Source of the DNA: Clarkia xantiana subsp. parviflora
Lineage: Eukaryota; Streptophyta; Magnoliopsida; Myrtales; Onagraceae
Direction: 5' to 3'
Length of the DNA: 64,000 nucleotides
Assembly (NCBI GenBank): GCA_036873135.1
Contig: JAPTYO010000022.1
Span: forward strand, 4,460,979 to 4,524,978
This document shows, one piece after another, positions 33,655 through 43,577 of the stretch (position 1 is its first letter; each line of letters begins with the position of its first letter). The notes under the pieces are model-generated. The model worked only from the letters and a program-made list of their open reading frames with translations, was not told where the DNA came from and did not search any database. A program made the position numbers and the translations under genes.

Positions 33655-34355
33655 TGATGGGTTTCGCTATAGCCGTTAGGCCCTTTAACGACGAATAAAC
33701 GGTGAATAGGACCATTTGGCCCTAAAAGAGGTCAAGAAGACCAATGCGAAGGGTCCCGACAAGAGGAGCCTCGACGGTGAGAGGTCCCGATATGCGAGCC
33801 GGACGCTCCCGACGATATGCCTTTAAGTAGGCCCCGATGATATGCCTTTAAGTAGGCCCCGATGTTGAATCCATGAGAATGTTGGCCCTGTCACGATGAC
33901 GAGGGGCCCCGAGCGGTGACTTAATGAGATAACTCTGGAGTCCCCGATATTGGTCGGGACTTGCTATCAGAGGTTGAGGCCGAGAAACCCGCCCACTATC
34001 AGAGTAGTGAGGAAGTGGCCCGAGATAACCGAGATCGTGGCCGAGATAAGCGGGATCGTGGCCGAGATAAGCGGGATCGTGGCCGAGATAAGCGGAACGT
34101 GGGCTAACTGCCCCAGCGGTTCATCAGGTAACTGAGGTAACTCTTCTCCTATAAAAGGGCAGAAGTTACTTCAGATCACACACGATTACATACTCATACT
34201 ATTACTTGCTTTTGCCTGCCACGAGATTCTCACTTAAGCATCGGAGAGGGATTCTGGGTCACCGCCCTGTCTATTCCCCTCTTGCAGGATTACGTGGAGC
34301 GAAGGACCTTGGATTTCCGTCAAGACCGTACCGGAGTTCCACCCGTGATCCAACA
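33655..34355 (+). repeat. 3' LTR of Tat A
   Basis: 701 bp, TG...CA, preceded by the polypurine tract CTTAGTGGCAAA (CTTGGGGGCAAA in B) at about 33643-33654. TATA box at 34150-34156. It is followed directly by the duplication CCAGG. Confidence 0.95.
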
Positions 34356-34576
34356 CCAGGCGAGTGATCCAGGGCCTAGGGATCACAGGGCATGAACCGA
34401 AACATACTAGGAAGGTACATGTGTGGGTTATGTCGTCATCTACACCAACGACAGTCGGTTCAAGGACATCGCGTCTACCGACCAGTCAGTAGAGAATGCA
34501 TGATCTCACAAGGGATAGGTTCAAAGGGGTTACCCTTCGTTTCTATGTTTCTAAAATTTACATTCATGTGGAAGAT

Positions 34577-35377
34577 TGTTAGACAATTTGGGCTCATTAT
34601 TATTAAATTTTACTTAGGTTAGTTTTTTTTTTGCTAAGTTAAATTATTTTGTACAAGCCCATTGTATTTACTCTAGCCCAGCCCAATTTGTTTTAGTGAA
34701 TGAAATTTGTGGAAACACTTTGTACCACATCAAATAGTTTACTCTCCTCCTCCCTTATCCTCTCCTATATAAATGAGTCTCCCTCTTCATTTTTTTTACA
34801 CAATGAGAAATGGAATCTCTTCCTTCTTGGTTGAGTATTCAATTTTTCGGAACTCATAATCTTGGGATCCAATTATATTTTCTCATCCTCTGTTCTTCGT
34901 GTTGACGAATGTAGAGTTCTTTTAGTTTGGTTTCGACTTATGTCGTGTTCGACCTTTCTAGTTATTTTATTTATAGCCGTTGTCGTCGGCTTTCCTGTTC
35001 TTTGTTTGAGTTCATGTATCGTGAGTTTGGTTCGGTCGAACGTGTTGTATGCATAACACGATTTGATGACACTGTTGAATCCTGGGAGGTGATCGTCCCT
35101 TGTATAAACCCCTTTGCATAACCCGATGGTGGGGAGTGGCGAAATTACCTTAAGGAGACCGTGATCCGCACGGGCCTCAGTATAAAAAATAGATATTCGT
35201 TTTGTGTCGATTTTATGTATAATTTCGGTGTTGCCTATATCTTGCATGTTAATTGGTATAATTACTTGTAAGTAACCGAAATTTGTCTAATTGCTTTTTA
35301 GTCATTGAATTTTAGAATATTACATTTTGGTCCTCGGACTTTATAAATTTGCATATTTACCATCAATATTTTCAACA
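34577..35377 (+). repeat. 3' LTR of the Copia element
   Basis: Begins TGTTAGACAATTTGG after the polypurine-like ATGTGGAAGAT (34566-34576) and ends ...CAACA by comparison with the 5' LTR. The remaining 220 bp of Copia interior between Tat A and this LTR (34361-34576) hold a short broken frame (VIYTNDSRFKDIASTD). Confidence 0.75.
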
Positions 35378-35932
35378 ACTTTTTCGTATTTTAATATTTT
35401 TCTGTCAAATTACGTTAAAAACTTGAACTGGCTTAAAGGATTCATGTTCATCACCTCTCAAATTGAGGTAGATGTTGGAAGTGAGTTGAAATATCCTAAT
35501 TTTCCCCAATTACATAAATTTGAATATAAGAAATTTTTTTTTTGTGTATTCTAATTATTTTCTGTAATTAATTTTTAAAAACTCTAATTAGCTGTTGAAG
35601 TATGCTCTTCTTATAAGAATGATATTGAGGTCATATGTTCAAATCAAAACTAAGCACTTCCACTTTTTCTTCTAAATAATTTACATTATTGTGTGCCTCA
35701 TATTTAATTCGAAATAAATGTTGTGCCAATTAGAGACGTGGAACCACCCGTATCAAAGTTTGCGAACAATAATTGGCACGAGAAGTACCAAAGTTCGTGT
35801 CAAATTTAAAAAGATACAGTGTCAATTTGACATGAAACACCCCGTGTTAACATTAGTCGATAATTTAAATTTTACAAGTGTCAAATTAAGATGAAGATCG
35901 TGTCTATAAACCACTCTGTGTCAAAGATTGAG

Positions 35933-36011
<79 letters not shown>

Positions 36012-37033
36012 GTAATTAGGAGAATTACCGTTATTTTATATTTTTTCAATTGACTTTAATTCAAATTATTTTATATAGTTTAAAATATTCAAGAATAACG
36101 TGTCGGCCTAAGAAGATTCGCAATCAAACTGTATAGTTTTGTCATTTAAATAGAACTTTTTAATTCTTTCTTTCTATATTTTATATATGTAGAGCATAAA
36201 ATATGAGACAATTTTTTCTCTAAATTTGCAGTTACCTAATATATTATTTAAATTTGTAGAGCCCTAACTAAATTAGCAATGATGATTGGAAAAACATAAA
36301 TGTGTCAATTAGAGAATATGTGAAAATTGTATATCTTACTCCCATGCCCTACTCAGTGTCCTACTATATAAAATTTTCACAATAACAAATGAAAATAATT
36401 ATTTTTTTTTCATATGCAATAAAATACAACTATACAAGTACAACTAGCTTTGTGATTTTTTTTTTTTTAAAAAAGAATCTATTAAATTTAGTGAACGGTT
36501 TGACATGGTAAACCCTAAAGGGCTAAAATGAGTCAATTTGCTCTTAGTGTTTACACCGCCCAACTGTACACTGTCTAATAGGTTTTTAGAAGAAAAAAAA
36601 CACTTGTATTATAAATATTGTATTAGCATATGAAAAAAAAATTGTTTAGTGAGTGGTGCAGGATATGTTGATCCAACTTTGAACCTAACCAAAACACCGA
36701 TTCCGGTTCGGTTTCAATAAGATATTTTGCTTCACCCCTAAATTATTTATGTGGAAACGAATACTGGGTCCAGATTATTAGATTAGAGGTAGTTTTCTTA
36801 TAATTTAAAAGTGTATAATAAAGAAAGAATCTGTGGGTTGAGAAATTAAAATTAGATTAGGTGTTTTTCCCTAGTTGGAATATTTGACAGTTGAGAGAAT
36901 CAGAAGCTTTTCCTTGTGCGTAGCCAAGGTTGTTTTAAGTTAGATTTTGAGGACCAATGTGAAAAGCTTGTTGTTTTCTACTACACTAGGTAGCTACTAG
37001 GTCGTGATCACATTACATACATGTAGTAGTTGG
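35378..37033. other. AT-rich intergenic sequence, no gene
   Basis: No supported gene. It contains a perfect (AT)n microsatellite at about 35937-36008. A GTGTCAA-rich stretch at 35715-35935, with several inverted TTTGACACG-like words, could be an unclassified MITE. A degenerate hAT-like end, GCTTCACCCCTAA, lies near 36728 without a visible partner. Confidence 0.5.
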
Positions 37034-37468
37034 TCATGCAACGTGATAGGAAGTATGCAACGTGATAAAGTGTAAATTCGTTAATTCTAAGAATATCCGA
37101 AAATTGACGCAGATTTGAGAAAAAACCTCGATTTTATGATTTATCAAATAACTGAATACAAATTCGTCCAACAATGTCTTAAATAGAAAATCCTAAACTG
37201 CGAAATAACCGAAAATAACGAACAAGTCCCGAATAAACTAAAAACTGCAAAAAAAAGTCCCGAAAATAATATTAAAACGCGATTTTGAAGCCCTTGATGA
37301 TGGAATTTAGCCAAAAAGCAGCGTATTACACGGCGTAGCCGTGACTTTGAACCAGACCACCGTTTCTGATCGAAAAACACTATTCACGCGCCAAAATCCG
37401 AACGTCCGCTCGAAAAACACTATTCACGACCAAAAATCTTCGAAATCTATTCGGTTTCACCTGCATCA
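37034..37468 (-). repeat. 3' LTR of the chromovirus-like element
   Basis: Homologous to 53526-53939 throughout. The inner end CTGCATCA abuts the reverse complement of CCCCGGAGGGAA. The outer end reads TCATGCAACGTG where TGATGCAGCGTG is expected, so the terminal CA of the element is mutated. An approximate 18-bp duplication of the outer end lies at 37036-37070. Confidence 0.85.
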
Positions 37469-37556
37469 TTCCCTCCGGGGTAGACAGGATTCGTCCTCGA
37501 ATCTGAGGTCGGTTCATCGTCGGAAGGGTTGTCGCCAGCAAACGGAATAAGGTGCT

Positions 37557-38513
37557 TCAGGTGTGGACATCTCCGGGGAGTTGAAGGCGATAGGCATTGG
37601 GATTTATCTTCTCCACAATCTCCACGGGGCCAATCTTCTTTGCCGCCAATTTGTTATACCCATGAGCAGGAAAGCGATCCTTGGTAAGGATAGCCCACAC
37701 AAGATCGCCAACTTCAAACTCTACCGCTCGCCGTTTCAGATCAGCTCGCGCTTTGTATTGGGCCGTATGGGTGGTCAGCTGGGTATGGGCCGTTTGATGG
37801 ACCTGTGAAATGAAATCCTCGGCTGTCGCATGGGCACGGACTTTGCTAGGCAGAGTAAGCAAGTCAAGGAGACCCCTGGGGGAGAGGCCATACACCACCT
37901 GAAAAGGGCTGAAGCCCGTGCTACGATTGACAGCATGATTGTGCGCGAACTCTGCCTGTGACAACTTCACGTCCCACGACTTCATATGGTCACCAACTAA
38001 GCTGCGTAATAAATTACCGAGAGAGCGATTGACCACCTCAGTTTGCCCATTAGTTTGAGGATGATAAGCACTACTAAAGTTCAGCTGGGTGTTGACCAAG
38101 CGCCACAAGCTCCTCCAAAGAGTGGTTCAGAAAACGAGTGTCTCTGTCCGAAACAATAGATGCGGGAAGGCCATGCAGACGATAGACATCACGAAATACA
38201 GCTGAGCGACGTTTATAGCATCCGTCGTGCGCTTACACGGAATGAAATGAGCCATCTTCGAAAAACGATCGACCACGACATAAATAGAGTCATTTCCGCG
38301 CTGAGTACGAGGAAGGCCAAGGACGAAGTCCATGCTAACATCCGACCACGGCTGTGTAGGAATGGGTAGCGGCATATATAATCCAGCGTTAGTCGAGGCC
38401 CCTTTCGCTAGTTGGCAAATACGACAGTGAGCCACGAACTTATCTACTTCCTTCCTCATCGAGGGCCAGTAATAAGAGGCAGAAACGAGCTGGAGAGTAC
38501 GATCACGTCTCAC
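37557..38513 (-). pseudogene. Integrase of the chromovirus-like element
   Basis: The first frame (38513-38127) gives ASYYWPSMRKEVDKFVAHCR, then CQLAKG, which is the zinc-binding C-x2-C. The core follows: PWSDVSMDFVLGLPRTQRGN with the first catalytic Asp, and DSIYVVVDRFSKMAHFIPC. A frameshift near 38120 removes the second Asp context (expected SDRDxxF). The second frame (38108-37557) resumes with FSSAYHPQTNGQTEVVNRSL, which holds the catalytic Glu, and ends in the C-terminal domain (FEVGDLVWAILTKDRFPAHG; YNKLAAKKIGPVEIVEKINP). The frame then shifts before a tail that reads DSRTNPVYPGGNDAG in another frame. This enzyme inserts the cDNA into the genome; it is inactive here. Confidence 0.85.
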
Positions 38514-38628
38514 GTGTTCTTTGTTATGTAACTCTTGGATAATCTTCGCACGAAGGCTGCAATCGGGAATGCATAATTGTGTGCTGCGAAAGATAAACCC
38601 ATCCTCTATAATAAAGTCAGTATGCTCC

Positions 38629-39892
38629 TGATGTGGGCGAAGTCTCGGATTTGGGCATGCGAGTACACTTTTTCATGCGGAAACGGCGATCTGAGCAAGA
38701 CCCATAGTAAACTATGATGTTTGACGTTGTATAGCCAAATTCTTTCGTCTAGATGGTCAAATTTGCAGTTTTATGTTTCTTTCGGTATTTTTTATAATTT
38801 TTTGGTTTTGTTTGGGAATTTTTGTTAATTTCGAATTTTGTCTAGGGTTAGGGTTTTTCTTTTCAGTATTTAAGGCATTTTTAGCTGAATTTTATAGAAG
38901 TATATTGATATATGAAAAAAACTGAGGTTTTCCTCTACCTGCATCAAATTCTCGGCATTCTTTGAATCAACGAGTTCTTGCGCCCTCTATCCATCAAATT
39001 CTCAGCATTCCCCTAGAATCAACGAGTTTTTGTCCCATCTATCCCCATCACGCTGCATCAGATTGGTATCAGAGCCGAAGATCCTGCACGATGCCGTTCC
39101 TTGATTGGCTAGCACCAGATAGTACCAGGACCGCGACTGTTCTTGATAATCCAATTTAGGATGAGTACACCGATGATGATGACGTCACAGCGATGATCGA
39201 CCATCACTCCACCTTCCATGATCCTGGATTTATCCTTTTCCCGACTGCCATGAGCGACTTCGAAGGCCTCTTGATCTCCGATTTCGGGTACAAGCCACAA
39301 GGGAAATCGACCCCAACATCGGCACCAAGACCACACTCGAACACCGCTTCACGTGAATTTTTTTATGATTTTGTGGCTGAGTGTGTTCTTCTTCCTGCTT
39401 CCTATTACTGGCCTTCGTTGCGCAAGATTCGAGGGCGAATCTTCTCTTCCCCGGAGACAATGATGTGGGCGAAGTCTCGGATTTGGGCGTGCCAGTACAC
39501 TTTTTCATGCAGAAACGGCGATCTGAGCAAGACCCATATTAAACTATGGGCTTTGACGTTGTTTGGCCAAATTCTTTCGTCTAGATGGTCAAATTTGCAA
39601 TTTTATGTTTCTTTCGGTCTTTTTTATAATTTGTCGGTTTTGTTTGGGAATTTTTGTTAACTTCGAATTTTGTCTAGGGTTAGGGTTTTTCTTTTCATTA
39701 TTTAAGGCATTTTTAGCTGAATTTTAGAGAAGTTTATTGATATATGAAAAAAAATGAGGTTTTCCTCTACCTGCGTCAAATTCTCGGCATTCTTTGAATC
39801 AACGAGTTCTTGCGCCATCTATCCATCAAATTCTCGGCATTCCCCTAGAATCAACGAGTTTTTGTCCCATCTATCCCCATCACGCTGCATCA
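38629..39892 (+). mobile_element. TRIM-like miniature LTR retrotransposon
   Basis: Two 432-bp LTRs (38629-39060 and 39461-39892), both TGATG...CATCA, flank only 400 bp. The duplication GCTCC lies on both sides (38624-38628 and 39893-39897). The first LTR is followed by TTGGTATCAGAGCC (tRNA-iMet primer site), and the second is preceded by CCCCGGAGACAA (polypurine tract). The interior keeps a gag-like ATG start (MPFLDWLAPDSTRT) and a last few pol codons (DSRANLLFPGDNDVG in one frame), so it looks like a large internal-deletion derivative of a chromovirus related to its host element. By eye the two LTRs differ at around 20 positions. It cannot encode enzymes and must have moved in trans. Confidence 0.92.
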
Positions 39893-39897
39893 GCTCC

Positions 39898-40930
39898 CCT
39901 GCCTGAATCTTTTCCATCACGCCGGAAAAGAAAGGATCATCAACATACAATTCAGCGAATGATTCAAAACAGGGTACCTGAAGGCGCATATCAACAAGGA
40001 GACTGTGACGCCGACTCAGGGAATTAGCCACACGATTAGCAACCCCCGCCTTGTGTTTGATCACAAAAGTGAATTGCTGTAGGTAAGAGAGCCAAGAAGC
40101 ATGTCGATGAGAGATCTTATCTTGAATGCCGAGGTGCTTGAGGGAATCGTGGTCAGTATAGAGGACAAACTCCCGCTGAAAGAGATAATGACGCCAATGC
40201 TTCACCGCTTGGACCACAGCATAGAACTCCATATCATAAGTGTTGAAACGAAGCTTAGCACCAGAAAGCTTCTCGCTAAAATAAGCCACAGGGCGCCCAT
40301 TTTGACTAAGAACAGCGCCAATGCCAGTCTTGGAGGCATCACAGTGAAGTTCAAACGGCTGGGTAAAATCTGGGAGCACCAATATGGGAGCAGAGGTTAA
40401 TTTTTGTTTTACCTCATGGAATGCCGCGTCAGCCTAAAGTGTCCAATGAAACTTCGTGCCCCTCATGCAATACGTGATAGGAGTCATAATACCGCTGTAA
40501 TGAGGTATAAAGCGCCGATAAAAGGATGCCAACCCGTGAAAACTACGCACTTCTGTGATTGACGTAGGTTGTGCCCACTGTTCAATAGCACCGATTTTGC
40601 TCGGATCAGCACGTAGTCCTTCGCTAGAAATGACATACCCCAGAAAGTTGGTTGAAGAGGTCATGAAATCACATTTAGCAACAACAGCAAAGAACTTGTG
40701 TTTGCGCAGGACCGATAATACTTCCCTCAAATGGTTGAGGTGTTCCTCCAGGCTGCTGCTATAGATCAAGATGTCATCAAAACGAACGACAACAAACTTA
40801 CCAATGAACGGGCGAAGGGCTTGATTCATCACACGCATGAAAGTGCTAGGCGCATTCGAAAGCCTGAAAGGCATAACGAGCCACTCATATAAGCCTTCAC
40901 GAGTTTTAAAGGCTTTCTTCCATTCGTCCC
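39898..40930 (-). pseudogene. RT (C-terminal part) and RNase H of the chromovirus-like element
   Basis: The minus strand from the Tat B insertion gives [40 protein letters not shown] and the active-site region [12 protein letters not shown], where Y/F-x-DD normally follows V. The two Asp are kept but the first aromatic residue has become Arg. The thumb reads [20 protein letters not shown]. RNase H is at 40382-39898 (FELHCDASKTGIGAVLSQNG; YFSEKLSGAKLRFNTYDMEF; LYTDHDSLKHLGIQDKISHR). A stop lies between the two near 40434. Sequence is continuous with 51418-51740 once Tat B and one copy of GTCCC are removed. Confidence 0.88.
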
Positions 40931-41587
40931 TGATGGTTTTCGATATAGCCGTTAGGCCCATTAACGACGAGTAAACGGTGAAGTAGGCCCACTGGGCTCC
41001 AAAAGAGGCCTAGAAGGCCAATGTGAGGGGTCCCGATAAGGTCGGTCCCGACATATGAGTTGTACGCTCCCAATGATATGCCTTTGAGTAGGCCCCGATG
41101 ATATGCCTTTCAGTAGGCCCCGATGATATGCCTTTAAGTAGGCCCCGATGCTGAATCCCTGAGGATGTTGGCCCTGTCCCGATGACGAGGGGCCCCGAGC
41201 GGTGACAAAAGGAGATAACTCTGGAGTCCCCGACTTCCGTCGGGACTTGCCACCAGAGGATGAGGCCGAGAAACACGCCCACTATTAGCATAGTGGGGGA
41301 GTGGCCTGAAAAGACGGAACGTGGCTAACTGCCCTTGGCAGTTACCATGACAGGTAACTGGGGTAACCCCTCCCCTATATAAAGGAAAGAGTTACCTCAG
41401 AACTCAGATACACTGATTTACACACTTATACCTTCATACTTGCTTGCCTACATCGAGATACTCATTTAAGTATCGGAGAGGGATTCTGGGTCACCGCCCG
41501 GTTTATCCCCTTCTTGCAAGATTACTTGGAGCAAAGGAGTTCGTACTTCCGTCAAGAACGTGTCGGAGTTCCAACCGTGATCCAACA
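40931..41587 (+). repeat. 5' LTR of Tat B
   Basis: 657 bp, TGATGG...CCAACA, with three GATATGCCTTT(A/G/C)AGTAGGCCCC repeats (about 41058-41135), a TATA box TATATAAA (41376-41383) and the GTATCGGAGAGGG motif. It is followed by TTGGCGCCGTCTGTGGGAA. Confidence 0.95.
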
Positions 41588-41642
41588 TTGGCGCCGTCTG
41601 TGGGAATCGTAACAAAAAGCAAAGATAGCTTCTACCCGATCG

Positions 41643-43571
41643 ATGGCTGGCAAGCAAAAGAAGAAACAAGGGCAATCCGGCGGTTCCCGCTACCCTGCTG
41701 GAACTCTGAATTCAGGGCTGCCGGAGCGCAGTGTTGATCGGGATGATCCTCCCCCTGCCGGTTCCCAAACAGGGGGCATCATGACGATCACGAGGATTCC
41801 GTTCGAAACTCATTGGAGGACAGGGAAGAGATCCCGAGGAAGGACCAGGATGCCCCTACAAAGGCGGACTTGGTAAAGGCTGTGATGGATGCCATGCCAA
41901 TATTCCTGGAGACTATGGAGGCTCTCCTGGACCGAAGGGAGGCTGCCAAGAAGAAGGAGGAGTTGCCTCCGCCTCCGCCCAGGGAGAATCGGGACGGGCG
42001 GGAGGCCCAACCCGAGCACCAGGACAAGGGCAAGGAGCCCGCTCAGTCGGAGCAGTTCGTGATTGATGGGCCTGGACCGGTGCAGCATAGGACCATCCCT
42101 CTTAATGGTCCTATCACCCCCGACCAGGTGGTGAAGATTGTGAACATCTGTATGGGAGACCAGAGGAAGATGATGTTGGAGCTGAGGGATCAATCCACTC
42201 ATCCCTTTGTCCGCCGATTGGTGAACACCACTGCCCCGCTAGGACTTGGTATCCCGACAATCAAGGATTATGATGGCGAAGGAGGTCCAGTTCGCCATGT
42301 CCAGAAGCATGTCATGGCTTGTCTAGGCAGAGCCCCGAATGACGATATAGTGTGCGTTCAGTTCCCGGGCACACTTGGGGAGAGGGCTCTGACGTGGTTC
42401 TTTAGCCTTGCTCCAGGATGCATCTCTACCTGGACCCAGACGCATGATCGTTTCATCCAGCAGTACCAGGGCCGTCGGCGTCTCCTGAAAAGTGCGAGGT
42501 CCCTGGCTAAAGTGGTACAGAGGCCCGATGAGTCGCTGGCGCATTATTACCAGAGGTACACTGCCAGCGTGGCCGAAATCGATGAGGAGATGTCAGAGGG
42601 GGAAACCATCCGTACCTTCATTCGGAACCTGACTGCACCGTATGGTTCCGACCTGATGCACAGCGTGGCTGAGAAGGCTGTGTGGAACATGGAGGCGTTG
42701 CAGAAGAGGGTGAAGCAACAAATCGACGTACAGGAGTCGAAGATAGCTGCCGGAGATCTTGATCCTCCGAAATCAAACAAGGGGAGACAGTCGTTCAAGT
42801 CCTCGGACGATCGAAGGAGGAAAGATAAACCCGAGAGCAGTCGGGGTCGAGGCCGTCCCAATCGGAGGGAAGACAAGCGTCCCTCGAAGTTGGACAAACG
42901 GGAGGACCGTTACACTCCTCTCATTTGCTCCATAGGTGCTGGGCAAGAGGGCCCGAACTTGGACCCCGAAAGAAGAGATGGTGATCCCCTTCTCAGCAGA
43001 GGACCTGATAGGTTTGGAGACCCCGCACGATGATGCTTTGGTCGTGACCCTGAACGTGGATGGGTACGAGATGAAGCGAATCTTGATTGATGGAGGGAGC
43101 TCCTCCGACATTTTGTTCATGGATGCGCTGCAGGCCATGGGAAAAACCAAGAAGGATTTGAAGCCTGCGGACTTCCCGATGGTCGGATTTTCTGGCTCTA
43201 CCTCTTACCCGGTGGGGATGATTACCTTACCGGTCGAGTTCGGTAGTGGTTGGAAGTCGGAGAAGAGGGACGTGGAGTTCGTGGTGGTCGAGTCTGCGGG
43301 GACTAACAATGCAATTATCGGGAGGACCACCATCAACCCGTTGGGGGCAATTGCCTCAACTGTCCATCAGAAGATGAAGTTTCCGACCGACCACGAAGTC
43401 GGGGAGGTCCAGGGCGATCAGGTCGCCTCTAGGAGGTTCTATGTCAATGCCACTCGAAGGAGGAATCGGGAGGCTATGACTATTTTCCAGTCTGATACTG
43501 ATACTCGAGAGGAGTTTGGGCGTCCCACCCCGATGGAGGATTTGAAAGAGGTCGAGACTGATGGACCTTAG
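41643..43571 (+). pseudogene. Tat B Gag and protease, nucleocapsid deleted
   Basis: The start is MAGKQKKKQGQSGGS at 41643. A frameshift at a G-run near 41775 moves the frame to 41813-43033, which carries the capsid-like core (ALTWFFSLAPGCISTW; ETIRTFIRNLTAPYG). After KREDRYTPL the sequence jumps to GKRARTWTPKEEM in another frame. About 410 bp present in A (25588-25996), with the Cys/His knuckle, the Arg/Ser tract and the KRGTINVIHGG linker, are missing. The protease (42936-43571) has the intact active site ILIDGGSSSDIL and VGFSGSTSYPVGMITL. A stop ends this frame after ETDGP, just before RT. Without the knuckle, RNA packaging by this Gag is unlikely. Confidence 0.87.
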
Positions 43572-43577
43572 AGGAAG

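Larger units (their letters stand above)
23530..34355 (+). mobile_element. Complete Tat-lineage Ty3/Gypsy element A
   Basis: LTRs at 23530-24271 and 33655-34355 begin TGATGGGTTTCG and end CCAACA. The 5-bp duplication CCAGG flanks the element (23525-23529 and 34356-34360). Between them lie the primer site, gag-pro, pol with a second (archaeal-type) RNase H, a tandem repeat, the antisense gene and a polypurine tract. The extra RNase H after the first is the mark of the Tat lineage. Gag-pol has three or more single-base frameshifts and catalytic-site changes, so this copy is not autonomous. The LTRs differ mainly by two indels and a few substitutions, so it is fairly young. Confidence 0.95.
17939..35377 (+). 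mobile_element. Old Ty1/Copia retrotransposon, split by a hAT MITE and Tat A
   Basis: LTR-like repeats at 17939-18685 and 34577-35377 bracket a decayed Copia reverse transcriptase/RNase H (22016-23071). The 3' LTR starts TGTTAGAC after the purine-rich ATGTGGAAGAT, the usual Copia arrangement. The 5' LTR lacks about 55-60 bases near its start, and no clear tRNA-Met primer site follows it. No target-site duplication was found. A MITE (20585-21266) and Tat element A (23530-34355) are inserted in it, each with a clean duplication, so the Copia element is older than both. Confidence 0.8.

Noticed and set aside
35715..35935. MITE with GTGTCAA motifs
   Set aside because: Inverted words are present, but no clear terminal repeats or duplication could be set, so it is mentioned only in the spacer entry.
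36700..36745. Second hAT MITE
   Set aside because: Only one terminal-repeat-like end (GCTTCACCCCTAA) is visible; no partner or 8-bp duplication was found.
39193..39660. 155-codon open frame as a host gene
   Set aside because: It spans the TRIM interior and runs into its 3' LTR; the start and end pieces are explained by gag and pol remnants.
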